Program-made: the position numbers and the translations under genes
Notes under the pieces: generated by a model
Told to the model about the DNA's origin: nothing
What the model saw: only the letters and a program-made list of their open reading frames with translations
Databases searched by the model: none
Shown here: piece by piece, positions 4,962 to 12,339 of the stretch
Layout: every line of letters begins with the position of its first letter
Position numbering within the stretch: position 1 is the stretch's first letter
Source: an uncultured Clostridia bacterium
GTDB taxonomy: Bacteria > Bacillota > Clostridia > RGIG6154
DNA length: 12,339 nt
NCBI GenBank assembly: GCA_934446135.1
Contig: CAKSDT010000054.1
Location: 1 to 12,339 of the forward strand
Direction of reading: 5' to 3'

Positions 4962-7172
4962 ATGATAAATAATATTAGAAAAAGAGACGGAAGAATAGAG
5001 AATTTTGACAAACAAAAAATAGTAAATGCAATTTTAAAGGCAATGAATCATAATTTTATAAACGATGTAAAAACTGCCGAAAAAATTGCAAACAACATCG
5101 AACAGATGGATGTTGATGTTATAGAAATCGAAGAAGTTCAGAATTTGGTTGAGGCTGAACTTATGAAGTCAAAGTATAAAAATGTCGCAAAGGATTATAT
5201 TTTATACAGAGAACAGAGAAACATTGCAAGGGGAAGAAAGACCTATGAAATGTATATGGGTATTGTAAATACCATTGCAAACGAAATAACAAAAGAAAAC
5301 GCAAATATGAACGCAGAAACTCCTGCCGGTATGATGATGAAGTTTGCAAGCGAAACTTCAAAATCTTTCGTTATGGATATGCTTGTTTCACAGGTTACAA
5401 GGGATTACATAAAAAGCAACTATATTCATATGCACGATGCTGATTATTATCCTACAAAATCGCTTACCTGCCTTCAGCACCCGCTGGACAGAATATTGGA
5501 AAACGGCTTCAGGGCAGGCCACGGCTCGTCAAGACCGGCAAAAAGAATTGAAACCGCTGCAATAATCGCATGTATTTCAATGGAATCTGTTCAGAATGAA
5601 ATGCACGGCGGACAGGCAATCCCGGCTTTTGATTTTTATCTTGCACCTTATGTAAGAACAACATTTATAGAAGAGGTTGAAAAACTCGAAAAATTGACAG
5701 GTGCGGATTTGAATGCAATCAAACACGAAGAGTTTTCGGATTATGAAAAGAAAGAACTTGACGGACTTGTAGGCGAAAAGAGATATTTGCAGCACGCAAT
5801 GAATCAGACCGTAAACAGAGTTCATCAGGCAATGGAATCTTTTATTCATAATATGAATACAATCCATTCAAGAGGCGGAAATCAGGTTGTTTTCTCGTCA
5901 ATTAACTACGGAACTGATACATCGGCAGAGGGCAGGTGTATTATGAGAGAAATCTTAAATTCAACTTTAAGAGGTGTGGGAAACGGCGAAACTCCTATTT
6001 TCCCGATTCAGATATGGAAGAAAAAGAGAGGGGTAAACTATCTCCCCGAAGACAGAAACTATGACCTTTATATTCTGGCTTGCAAAGTTACGGCAAAGAG
6101 ATTTTTCCCGAATTTCTTAAATCTTGACGCAACATTCAATCAGAACGAACTGTGGAGAGCCGACGACCCCAAAAGATATATTCACGAAGTTGCAACAATG
6201 GGCTGCAGAACAAGAGTTTTCGAGGACAGATTCGGTCCTAAAACTTCAATCGGAAGAGGAAACCTTTCTTTTACAACAATCAATATCGTAAAACTCGGTC
6301 TTGAATGTATGGATATTGAGGATAAAGAAGAAAAAATGAAAGAGTTTTACAAAAAACTCGATAAATGTATAGATGTTGCCGCAGAACAACTTTATGACAG
6401 ATACCAGTTCCAGAGAACTGCTATGAAAAAACAGTTCCCGCTTTTGATGAGCGGAATGTGGAACGGCAGCGAAGCATTAAAACCGAACGATAAACTGGAA
6501 GATATCATAAAAACAGGTACTTTGGGAATAGGCTTTATAGGTCTTGCCGAAACCTTGATTGCACTTACAGGAAAACATCACGGCGAATCGGAAGAAGCAC
6601 AGAAACTCGGTCTTGAAATCATAACATATATGAGGGACAGAATAAGAAAAATAGGCGATTCTAAAAACCTTAACTACAGTTTGCTTGCAACTCCTGCTGA
6701 GGGATTAAGCGGTAAGTTTACAAAAAGGGACAGAAAACAGTTCGGCGAAATTAAAAATATTACAGATAAAGAATATTATACAAACAGTTCTCATGTTCCG
6801 GTTTGGTATAAATGCAGTATCGAACATAAGGCAAAAATAGAAGCACCTTATCACGAACTTGAGGGCGGCGGACATATTTTCTATGTCGAACTTGACGGCG
6901 ACGCAACTCATAATATTGAATGTATCAAACAGACAGTTGACCTTATGGATAAATATAATATGGGCTACGGTTCTGTAAACCACACAAGAAGCCGCTGCCT
7001 TGACTGCGGATTTGAAAATGCAGACGGCGACCTTAAAGTCTGCCCGGTATGCGGAGGAACAAACATCGATATTATTCAGAGAATAACAGGCTACCTTGTA
7101 GGAAGCGTAAGCAGTTGGAACGAGGGCAAAAAAGCCGAATTAAGAGACAGAGTGACGCACGATGCAAAATAG
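4962..7172 (+). CDS. nrdD: anaerobic ribonucleoside-triphosphate reductase (class III)
   Basis: NrdD reduces ribonucleoside triphosphates to dNTPs under anaerobic conditions using a glycyl radical. The 736-aa protein has an N-terminal ATP-cone (IRKRDGRIENFDKQKIVNAI, about 5-95) for allosteric control. The large catalytic domain carries Cys170 in SLTCLQHP and Cys415 in TMGCRTRV, the likely redox and thiyl-radical cysteines by family position. A C-terminal zinc site has CxxC pairs Cys679/Cys682 and Cys694/Cys697. The glycyl-radical loop is RITGYLVG, with Gly710 as the radical residue. Length and order are normal for the family. ATG at 4962 has AAAGGAGA upstream with spacing of about 7 nt. The last 11 bases overlap nrdG, so the two should be translationally coupled. 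Expression is probably repressed by NrdR through the upstream boxes. Confidence 0.98.
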   Translation: MINNIRKRDGRIENFDKQKIVNAILKAMNHNFINDVKTAEKIANNIEQMDVDVIEIEEVQNLVEAELMKSKYKNVAKDYILYREQRNIARGRKTYEMYMGIVNTIANEITKENANMNAETPAGMMMKFASETSKSFVMDMLVSQVTRDYIKSNYIHMHDADYYPTKSLTCLQHPLDRILENGFRAGHGSSRPAKRIETAAIIACISMESVQNEMHGGQAIPAFDFYLAPYVRTTFIEEVEKLEKLTGADLNAIKHEEFSDYEKKELDGLVGEKRYLQHAMNQTVNRVHQAMESFIHNMNTIHSRGGNQVVFSSINYGTDTSAEGRCIMREILNSTLRGVGNGETPIFPIQIWKKKRGVNYLPEDRNYDLYILACKVTAKRFFPNFLNLDATFNQNELWRADDPKRYIHEVATMGCRTRVFEDRFGPKTSIGRGNLSFTTINIVKLGLECMDIEDKEEKMKEFYKKLDKCIDVAAEQLYDRYQFQRTAMKKQFPLLMSGMWNGSEALKPNDKLEDIIKTGTLGIGFIGLAETLIALTGKHHGESEEAQKLGLEIITYMRDRIRKIGDSKNLNYSLLATPAEGLSGKFTKRDRKQFGEIKNITDKEYYTNSSHVPVWYKCSIEHKAKIEAPYHELEGGGHIFYVELDGDATHNIECIKQTVDLMDKYNMGYGSVNHTRSRCLDCGFENADGDLKVCPVCGGTNIDIIQRITGYLVGSVSSWNEGKKAELRDRVTHDAK

Positions 7173-7665
7173 CAATGACACATTGAGAATAATGGATATA
7201 ACCTACAGTTCGTCGGTTGACGGAATAGGATTTCGGGATGTTTTGTGGCTTAATTACTGCCCTCACCATTGTGAGGACTGCCACAATCCCGAAACCTGGG
7301 ATGAGACAAACGGTCACGACGAAACAATTGATGAGATTTTTGAAAAACTCACAAAAAGCCATATATGCAATATAACTTTTTCGGGGGGAGAACCTTTTGA
7401 ACAGGCAGAGAACTTAATAAAACTTGCCGACAGATTAAAAGCCGCCGGAAAAACTATATGGTCTTATTCGGGTTATACCTACGAACAAATTATAAAAGAC
7501 CCTGTAAAAAAGGAACTTCTTAAAAGACTTGAAGTTTTGGTTGACGGAAGATTTGATAAAACCAAAACCGAACTTAATCTAAGGTTTAAAGGCTCAACAA
7601 ACCAGAGAATTATAGATGTAAAAAAGTCGCTGGAAAAAGGCGGAGTGGTTTTATGGGAAGGATAG
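7162..7665 (+). CDS. nrdG: anaerobic ribonucleotide reductase activating protein (radical SAM)
   Basis: NrdG cleaves S-adenosylmethionine with a [4Fe-4S] cluster to put the glycyl radical on NrdD. The 167-aa protein has the cluster motif CPHHCEDC, with Cys33, Cys37 and Cys40 (CxxxCxxC). It also has the SAM-binding SGGEP at 74-78 and the family motifs WSYSGYTYE and LRFKGSTNQRIIDV. Length is normal. The ATG lies inside the end of nrdD, 11 bp before its last base. It has no strong ribosome site of its own, which suggests translation by re-initiation from nrdD and stoichiometric coupling. A strong palindromic terminator follows 36 bp after the stop. Confidence 0.98.
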   Translation: MQNSNDTLRIMDITYSSSVDGIGFRDVLWLNYCPHHCEDCHNPETWDETNGHDETIDEIFEKLTKSHICNITFSGGEPFEQAENLIKLADRLKAAGKTIWSYSGYTYEQIIKDPVKKELLKRLEVLVDGRFDKTKTELNLRFKGSTNQRIIDVKKSLEKGGVVLWEG

Positions 7666-7700
7666 GCTACCTCTGGGCTTCGGGAAGATATCGGCACAAT

Positions 7701-7734
7701 AAACGGTGCAGCAATTAATTGCTGCACCGTTTTT
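7701..7734. terminator. palindromic bidirectional terminator between nrdG and the AEC permease gene
   Basis: AAACGGTGCAGCAATT and its exact reverse complement form a 32-bp perfect palindrome (7701-7732), followed by a T-run to 7734 on the plus strand. In RNA it gives an 11-bp stem with a TTAA loop (7715-7718). It ends nrdDG on the plus strand. On the minus strand a shorter TTTATT tail follows, so it can probably also end the convergent permease gene, whose stop is at 7746. Confidence 0.93.
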
Positions 7735-7745
7735 AATATAATTTT

Positions 7746-8522
7746 TTATGCAAAAACCGTAAACATAACGGGAATGGAAATAATGCCCAGAATGTTTGAA
7801 ATAAGAGCCATACTTGCACCCAAAGATGTATCTCCGCCGTATGCGGCAGGAATTACAACAGTGTTTAGTCCAAGCGGCATTGCAACGGCACCCAAAGCAC
7901 CGATTAAAACGCTTTCGGGAGCATTTAATGCCTTTAAAACAAGCAAAACCGCAACCGGAATTACAAAAAGCCTTAAAACCGAGGCAATGTAGACTTTTAC
8001 ATTTGTCAGGAGTTTTAAAATGTCAAACCCGGCAATAACAAAACCTGTTAAAACCATTGCCAGCGGACCCATACAACCGCCTAAAGATGAAACTGTGTCT
8101 TCGAAAAATGCCGGGAGTTTAATGCCGGTAAGTCCCACAATGCTTCCCAAAATAAGTGCTGCAAAAATCGGATTTAAGAGATATTTGGGGGTAAATCCTT
8201 TTCCGTTGGGATTTAAAATTGCAATTCCCACAGAATATGTAAATATATTTAAAGGAGGAACAAAAATCATCATATCAAGCAAAATTGCGTCGCCGAAAAC
8301 TCCGCCGATTACGGCATAACCCATATAGGCAAAGTTTGCCACCGCAAACGAATAAATGTATATGTTTTTTTCGAACGCGTCTTTGGAAAAAATTCTTGCA
8401 AGTATAAGTGCAATTATAAGACAAATTGCAAAAACGCCCAGTCCGTATAAAAGAATGGTTGATTTTGAAACTACATTTTCAATTGTCAGGTTTTCCGCAA
8501 AAGTCTGAAAAACTCCGTTCAT
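7746..8522 (-). CDS. AEC-family (auxin efflux carrier-like) permease, N-terminally short
   Basis: This 258-aa integral membrane protein has about eight hydrophobic segments (roughly 22-44, 55-75, 84-104, 116-134, 150-170, 175-197, 203-225 and 234-257). The C-terminal half matches the AEC/Mem_trans family: LLNPIFAALILGSIVGLTGIKLP, then GPLAMVLTGFVIA, then VAMPLGLNTVVIPAAYGGD with the conserved polar breaks. Family members export malate or other organic anions, or auxin in plants, and usually have about 310 residues and ten helices. The first roughly 60 residues, with the two N-terminal helices, are absent. This is not obviously a mis-called start, because a TTGACT-N17-TATAAT promoter lies just upstream and AAAGGGA precedes the ATG. 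It stands alone, convergent to nrdG and divergent from the ABC exporter. The substrate is unknown, and transport activity without those helices is uncertain. Confidence 0.85.
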   Translation of the reverse strand: MNGVFQTFAENLTIENVVSKSTILLYGLGVFAICLIIALILARIFSKDAFEKNIYIYSFAVANFAYMGYAVIGGVFGDAILLDMMIFVPPLNIFTYSVGIAILNPNGKGFTPKYLLNPIFAALILGSIVGLTGIKLPAFFEDTVSSLGGCMGPLAMVLTGFVIAGFDILKLLTNVKVYIASVLRLFVIPVAVLLVLKALNAPESVLIGALGAVAMPLGLNTVVIPAAYGGDTSLGASMALISNILGIISIPVMFTVFA

Positions 8523-8556
8523 TTTATCATTCCCTTTTCATTTGGTAAACCGATAA

Positions 8557-8585
8557 ATTATATCAGTTAACCTCTTTGCAGTCAA
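8557..8585 (-). promoter_or_regulatory. promoter of the AEC permease gene
   Basis: On the minus strand TTGACT (8585-8580), a 17-bp spacer and perfect TATAAT (8562-8557) lie 35 bp upstream of the start codon. Its position shows that the short N-terminus of the permease is what is transcribed. Confidence 0.85.
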
Positions 8586-8653
8586 TACAAAAAACTATAA
8601 AATTGTGCTATAAATACTGTGCAAATTAAACAAAAAGTTTTTCCGGATTTTGG

Positions 8654-8682
8654 TTGACTTTTTGTTGTGTTTACTTTAAAAT
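8654..8682 (+). promoter_or_regulatory. promoter of the heterodimeric ABC exporter operon
   Basis: TTGACT (8654-8659), a 17-bp spacer and TAAAAT (8677-8682) lie 22 bp before the ATG at 8705. The TTG of this -35 is also the most upstream in-frame start codon, so an extended reading from 8654 is ruled out. TGTGCAA (8618-8624) and its reverse complement TTGCACA (8682-8688) flank the promoter and could be regulator contacts. Confidence 0.75.
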
Positions 8683-8704
8683 TGCACAAGAAGGAGGCGG
8701 TAAT

Positions 8705-10474
8705 ATGGAATCTGTAAAATGGATAATCAAGAAACTTTCACATTACAAATTAAGCCTTTTTGCGGTTTTGATTCTCACAGTTTTATACACCGCACTTACA
8801 GTAGTTCATCCGGTTTTTCTGGGTAAATTTGTTGATGCCGTACTAAATTCGGCAGGCGAAAAAACCTACATTGAATATGCACTTGTGCTTGTCGGTGCAA
8901 TACTTTTAAAAGAAGTTTCCTCATACATTAAAACGATTTTAACGGAAAGTGTTTCTCAGGATGTAATTCTTAAGGTGAGAATTGAAGTTTTTAAAAAACT
9001 CCAGTCCTTAGACCTTAAATTTTTCAAATCGTCAAAAACAGGTGATTTGATGTCAAGACTTACTATGGATGCTGAAAATATAAGACTTTTTGTTGCGTCC
9101 GTAATACCTACTTGCCTTACAAATATTTTGCTTTTGGTTTTTGCATTTGTTGTGATATTTAAAGTAAATCCTTATTTAAGTATAGGGCTTTTTGCCACAA
9201 TGCCTTTTGTTGCGTATTATACTGTTTTAAATGCCCGTAAGATGAAAAGAGTATTTATGAAAATAAGAAACGCAACATCCGATCTAAACTCCGAAGTTCA
9301 GGAGAATATATCGGGTAACAGAATAGTAAAGGCATATGCAATGGAGGAATTTGAAAACAATAAATTCGAAGAGAAGAATAAGGTATACTTTAATTCACAT
9401 ATAGATTTTGTAAACGAGTGGATTTCTGCCGCACCTTTTATAACATTCTGGGCATCTGTTACAAATGTTGTTCTTGTAGGTCTCGGAGGATTGATGCTTA
9501 TAAGAGGAAGTCTTACAGTGGGCGAATTTACGACGGTTTCGGGACTTGTGGGAACTTTTATAAGTCCGCTCTTATCCTTGGGTTCGGTTGTGAATATGAC
9601 AGAGCAGTTTAATGCGGGAACTCTTAAAATTATTGAACTTTTGGGAAAAGAACCTGAAGTTAAAAACGGAAATGTTAAGAAAAGGGGAACAAGACTTTCG
9701 GGCAGAGTTGAATTTTCAAATGTTACTTTTATGTTCGGCAGAGAAAGGGTTTTAAAACATATAAACTTTTCGGTAAATCCGGGGCAGACAGTTGCTCTTA
9801 TAGGACCTACAGGTTCGGGAAAATCAACTGTTTTAAACCTTCTTACCAGGTTTTATGACCCTACATACGGTTCGATTTATTTTGACGGAGTAAATGCTAA
9901 AAATATTGACCTTAAAACGCTAAGAAACGATATTGCTTATGCAATGCAGGACATATTTTTGTTTTCGGATACAATTAAAAACAATATCAGATTTGCAGTT
10001 CCCGACGCAACCGACGAAGACTGCATAAAAGCTGCAAAGGCTGCAGGTGCCCACGAATTTATTACAAAACTTGAAGACGGTTATGAAACTGTTGTCGGGG
10101 AATTGGGAGTGGGTCTTTCGGGCGGTCAAAGGCAAAGAATTTCGCTTGCAAGAGCACTTCTTAAAAATCCGTCAATCATAATTTTGGACGATACAACATC
10201 TGCACTCGATTTTAAAACCGAAACAATGGTAAGACATACTTTAGATACAGAATTCGGCTCAAAAACAACATTTATTATCGCACATAAAATCTCATCTGTT
10301 AAGAATGCCGACCTTATTATAGTTTTGTCAAACGGGACTATGACAGAGTGGGGGACACACCGAGAACTTTTGGCACAAAACGGCTACTACAAAAGCATTT
10401 ATGATAATCAGATGGGCGATTTTGCAAGACCGGGAAACGGTTACAGACCCGATACAAGTCTGCCGGAGGTGTAA
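8705..10474 (+). CDS. ABC exporter half-transporter, subunit with degenerate Walker B
   Basis: This 589-aa protein fuses an exporter-type transmembrane domain of six helices (about 15-310) to a nucleotide-binding domain. Walker A is GPTGSGKS (367-374), the Q-loop Gln is 415, the signature is LSGGQ (471-475), Walker B is IIILDD (491-496) and the H-loop His is 527. The catalytic Glu after Walker B is replaced by Asp496. That is the hallmark of one partner of heterodimeric exporters such as TM287/288, LmrCD and BmrCD, whose degenerate site turns over ATP poorly. The signature is intact and should complete the good site with the next subunit. Substrates are likely drugs, lipids or peptides but cannot be specified. 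The ATG at 8705 is chosen because AAGGAGG lies 7 nt upstream. The gene ends 2 bp before its partner. Confidence 0.95.
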   Translation: MESVKWIIKKLSHYKLSLFAVLILTVLYTALTVVHPVFLGKFVDAVLNSAGEKTYIEYALVLVGAILLKEVSSYIKTILTESVSQDVILKVRIEVFKKLQSLDLKFFKSSKTGDLMSRLTMDAENIRLFVASVIPTCLTNILLLVFAFVVIFKVNPYLSIGLFATMPFVAYYTVLNARKMKRVFMKIRNATSDLNSEVQENISGNRIVKAYAMEEFENNKFEEKNKVYFNSHIDFVNEWISAAPFITFWASVTNVVLVGLGGLMLIRGSLTVGEFTTVSGLVGTFISPLLSLGSVVNMTEQFNAGTLKIIELLGKEPEVKNGNVKKRGTRLSGRVEFSNVTFMFGRERVLKHINFSVNPGQTVALIGPTGSGKSTVLNLLTRFYDPTYGSIYFDGVNAKNIDLKTLRNDIAYAMQDIFLFSDTIKNNIRFAVPDATDEDCIKAAKAAGAHEFITKLEDGYETVVGELGVGLSGGQRQRISLARALLKNPSIIILDDTTSALDFKTETMVRHTLDTEFGSKTTFIIAHKISSVKNADLIIVLSNGTMTEWGTHRELLAQNGYYKSIYDNQMGDFARPGNGYRPDTSLPEV

Positions 10475-10476
10475 AA

Positions 10477-12246
10477 ATGAAAAACAGAATTGATGTAGAC
10501 GAAAAAAATGTTTCGGTTTCAAGAAAAACTACGCTTAAAATGCTTATGCCTTATGTTTTGAGGTATAAAAATGAAATACTGTTTACAATTCTTCTTGTTT
10601 TTATCTCTTCGGTTGCGGAACTTTTGCCGCCATACTTCACAAAAATAGTTGTTGACACGGTTTTTCCGCAAAAAAATTATGTGCTTTTGGCAGGTATTAT
10701 TGCGGTGCTTGTTCTGGCTCATCTTTTGTTTTTGATTCTTACAAGAAAAAAGGCAAAAATAATTCATACTGTCGGGCAGAAAATCATTCACGATATAAGA
10801 TATGACCTGTTCTGCCACCTTCAGACTCTGCCTTTTTCATATTTTGACTCAAGACCTTTGGGTAAAATAACCGTAAGAGTTGTAAACTATATAAATTCAA
10901 TCTCAAACCTTCTGTCAGACGGAATTGTTGACATCATAACGGGGATTTTTACCCTTGTTATAATAGTGGTGTTTATGCTTCTTATGGATGTAAAATTCAC
11001 AATAATCTGTCTTTTGACGCTTCCCGTGTTTTTGCTTATAAGGTTTGGGATTAAGAAAAAACACAGAGAGGTGTGGAACAAATATTCGGCAAAACAAAGC
11101 AACTTAAATGCCTATATTCAGGAAAACATATCGGGAATGAAAGTAATTCAGTCTTTTTCAAGAGAAGAAGTAAATGCAGAGAAATTTTCCGAACTTTGCG
11201 ATGAAAACAGAAAATACTGGATGAAAGCAAAGTTTATAGAACTTGCAATTCCGTTTTCCGTCAATGTTTTGTATGTTTTAACTGTTGTGATAATCTATCT
11301 TTACGGTGCAGGCAGAATAAATTCCGGTCTTGAAGTGGGTGTGCTTATTGCTTTTTCTTCATATCTTAATAAGTTTTGGGCACCTATAACAATGCTTTCA
11401 ACATATTACAATATGATAGTAAATAACTTTGTCTATATTGACAGGATTTTTGAAACAATGTCGGAAAAGCCTGTTATAACAGATTCAAAGAATGCTGAAA
11501 TTCTTCCGCCCGTAAAAGGCGATGTCGAGTTTAAAAATGTTACATTTAAGTATGAAGACAACGCTCCAAACATTCTTGAAAATCTTTCGTTTCACATAAA
11601 ACCCGGTATGAAAGTGGCACTCGTAGGGCCTACGGGAGCGGGCAAATCCACCATAATAAATCTTTTGTCAAGGTTTTACGATATTTCGGGCGGCGAAATA
11701 TTAATAGACGGACACAATATAAAAAATGTAACTTTGAAATCTTTAAGAACTCAGATGGGTATTATGATGCAGGACAGTTTCCTTTTCTCGGGGACAGTCA
11801 AAGATAACATACGCTATGGCAAACTTGACGCAACAGATGAGGAAGTAATAAATGCCGCAAAACTTGTTTCGGCAGATGAATTTATAAATTCGTTTCCCGA
11901 TGGCTTTGATACTGTAATAACTGAAAGAGGCGGCGATATTTCGGCAGGACAAAAACAACTTATCGCTTTCGCCCGTACAATTATTAAAAACCCGGCAATT
12001 TTAATATTGGATGAGGCAACTTCGTCAGTCGATACCGAAACGGAACTTATGCTCCAAAAGGGAACAGAGGGTATGATGCAGGGGAGAACATCTTTTGTAG
12101 TTGCCCACAGACTTTCAACAATAATAAACAGCGACCTTATTATGTTTATCGGGAACAAGGGAATTTTGGAAGCCGGAACGCACGCGGAACTTATGGGTAA
12201 AAAAGGGAGGTATTATGAACTCTACACATCCCAACTCAACTCTTAG
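10477..12246 (+). CDS. ABC exporter half-transporter, catalytically competent subunit
   Basis: Also 589 aa, this is the second half of the exporter. It has six transmembrane helices (about 30-315) and then a nucleotide-binding domain. Walker A is GPTGAGKS (384-391), the Q-loop Gln is 432, the signature is ISAGQ (488-492), Walker B is ILILDE (508-513) with catalytic Glu513, and the H-loop His is 544. The signature departs from LSGGQ at Gly490-to-Ala, while Walker B is perfect. The pattern is complementary to the upstream subunit. Site one (this Walker A/B with the partner's LSGGQ) is canonical. Site two (the partner's Asp Walker B with this ISAGQ) is degenerate. GGAGGTG sits just before the ATG and the genes are 2 bp apart, so coupled translation and an equal subunit ratio are expected. 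A terminator follows about 65 bp after the stop. Confidence 0.95.
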   Translation: MKNRIDVDEKNVSVSRKTTLKMLMPYVLRYKNEILFTILLVFISSVAELLPPYFTKIVVDTVFPQKNYVLLAGIIAVLVLAHLLFLILTRKKAKIIHTVGQKIIHDIRYDLFCHLQTLPFSYFDSRPLGKITVRVVNYINSISNLLSDGIVDIITGIFTLVIIVVFMLLMDVKFTIICLLTLPVFLLIRFGIKKKHREVWNKYSAKQSNLNAYIQENISGMKVIQSFSREEVNAEKFSELCDENRKYWMKAKFIELAIPFSVNVLYVLTVVIIYLYGAGRINSGLEVGVLIAFSSYLNKFWAPITMLSTYYNMIVNNFVYIDRIFETMSEKPVITDSKNAEILPPVKGDVEFKNVTFKYEDNAPNILENLSFHIKPGMKVALVGPTGAGKSTIINLLSRFYDISGGEILIDGHNIKNVTLKSLRTQMGIMMQDSFLFSGTVKDNIRYGKLDATDEEVINAAKLVSADEFINSFPDGFDTVITERGGDISAGQKQLIAFARTIIKNPAILILDEATSSVDTETELMLQKGTEGMMQGRTSFVVAHRLSTIINSDLIMFIGNKGILEAGTHAELMGKKGRYYELYTSQLNS

Positions 12247-12310
12247 GCTCGTAAATTGTGCTCCAGACCATTTGGTGACAAAATAATTCATAGAAAATAA
12301 CTTAATGAAA

Positions 12311-12339
12311 CAACCCGTTATAGATGTAACGGGTTGTTT
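12311..12339 (+). terminator. Rho-independent terminator after the ABC exporter operon
   Basis: CAACCCGTTA (12311-12320) and TAACGGGTTG (12327-12336) form a perfect 10-bp stem around a TAGATG loop, and T's follow to the window edge. The T-tract is cut by the end of the window, so its full length is not seen. The preceding 64 bases hold no recognisable gene. Confidence 0.85.

Noticed and set aside
7479..7727. 82-codon minus-strand frame opposite the end of nrdG
   Set aside because: It starts inside the palindromic terminator and lies antisense to conserved radical SAM coding sequence, so it is a shadow frame.
7774..8319. Several plus-strand frames opposite the AEC permease gene
   Set aside because: They mirror the transmembrane codons of the minus-strand permease and give Pro/Lys-rich products with no family resemblance or ribosome sites.
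8654..8704. 17-residue N-terminal extension of the first ABC subunit starting with TTG
   Set aside because: The TTG is part of the -35 hexamer of the operon promoter, and AAGGAGG with ATG at 8705 is a far better start.
12305..12339. ATG-initiated frame running off the window end
   Set aside because: It has no ribosome site, and its codons are the two arms of a perfect 10-bp terminator stem, so a terminator explains the sequence better.
1..12339. CRISPR arrays, insertion sequences, integrases, phage genes
   Set aside because: I saw no regularly spaced direct repeats, no transposase or recombinase motifs, and no att-like duplication of the tRNA 3' ends within the window.

Overview
This looks like a chromosomal segment of a low-GC, strictly anaerobic, spore-forming Clostridia-type bacterium (Bacillota). 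The evidence is AT-rich DNA with AGA/ATA-rich codon use, near-consensus sigma-A promoters and strong AGGAGG-type ribosome binding sites. It also has an oxygen-sensitive class III ribonucleotide reductase (NrdD/NrdG), a YaaH-type spore hydrolase and a MecA-family Clp adaptor. Nothing in it (transposase, integrase, CRISPR, phage gene) marks it as a mobile island. I cannot name the species.

Layout. 1-206, minus strand: tRNA-Val(UAC) and elongator tRNA-Met(CAU) behind a perfect TTGACA-N17-TATAAT promoter. 207-364: non-coding, with a short GC-rich island and a palindrome. 365-1921, minus strand: a two-gene operon of a TroA/ZnuA-like lipoprotein followed by a membrane-anchored Amidase_3-like protein. 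Both families normally bind zinc, and both proteins here appear to have lost the metal ligands. 1984-3129, plus strand, divergent: LysM + GH18 (YaaH/SleL-like) spore protein with an ambiguous, possibly ATT, start. 3130-3379: non-coding, with terminators facing both ways. 3380-3937, minus strand: MecA-like adaptor. 4110-4847, plus strand, divergent: short-chain dehydrogenase. 4855-7734: nrdDG operon with its own perfect promoter, a probable NrdR box pair and a strong palindromic terminator. 7746-8522, minus strand: AEC-family (auxin efflux carrier) permease lacking the usual N-terminal helices. 8705-12246, plus strand, divergent: two tandem half-transporters that by motif asymmetry form a heterodimeric ABC exporter. 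12311-12339: terminator closing the window.

How they work together. NrdD and NrdG together make dNTPs without oxygen, NrdG installing the glycyl radical on NrdD. The two ABC subunits should share one good and one degenerate ATPase site. The lipoprotein and amidase-like protein both sit outside the membrane, beside a spore cortex-type hydrolase, and are the most unusual part of the window. The other genes are ordinary housekeeping or accessory genes in separately promoted units.
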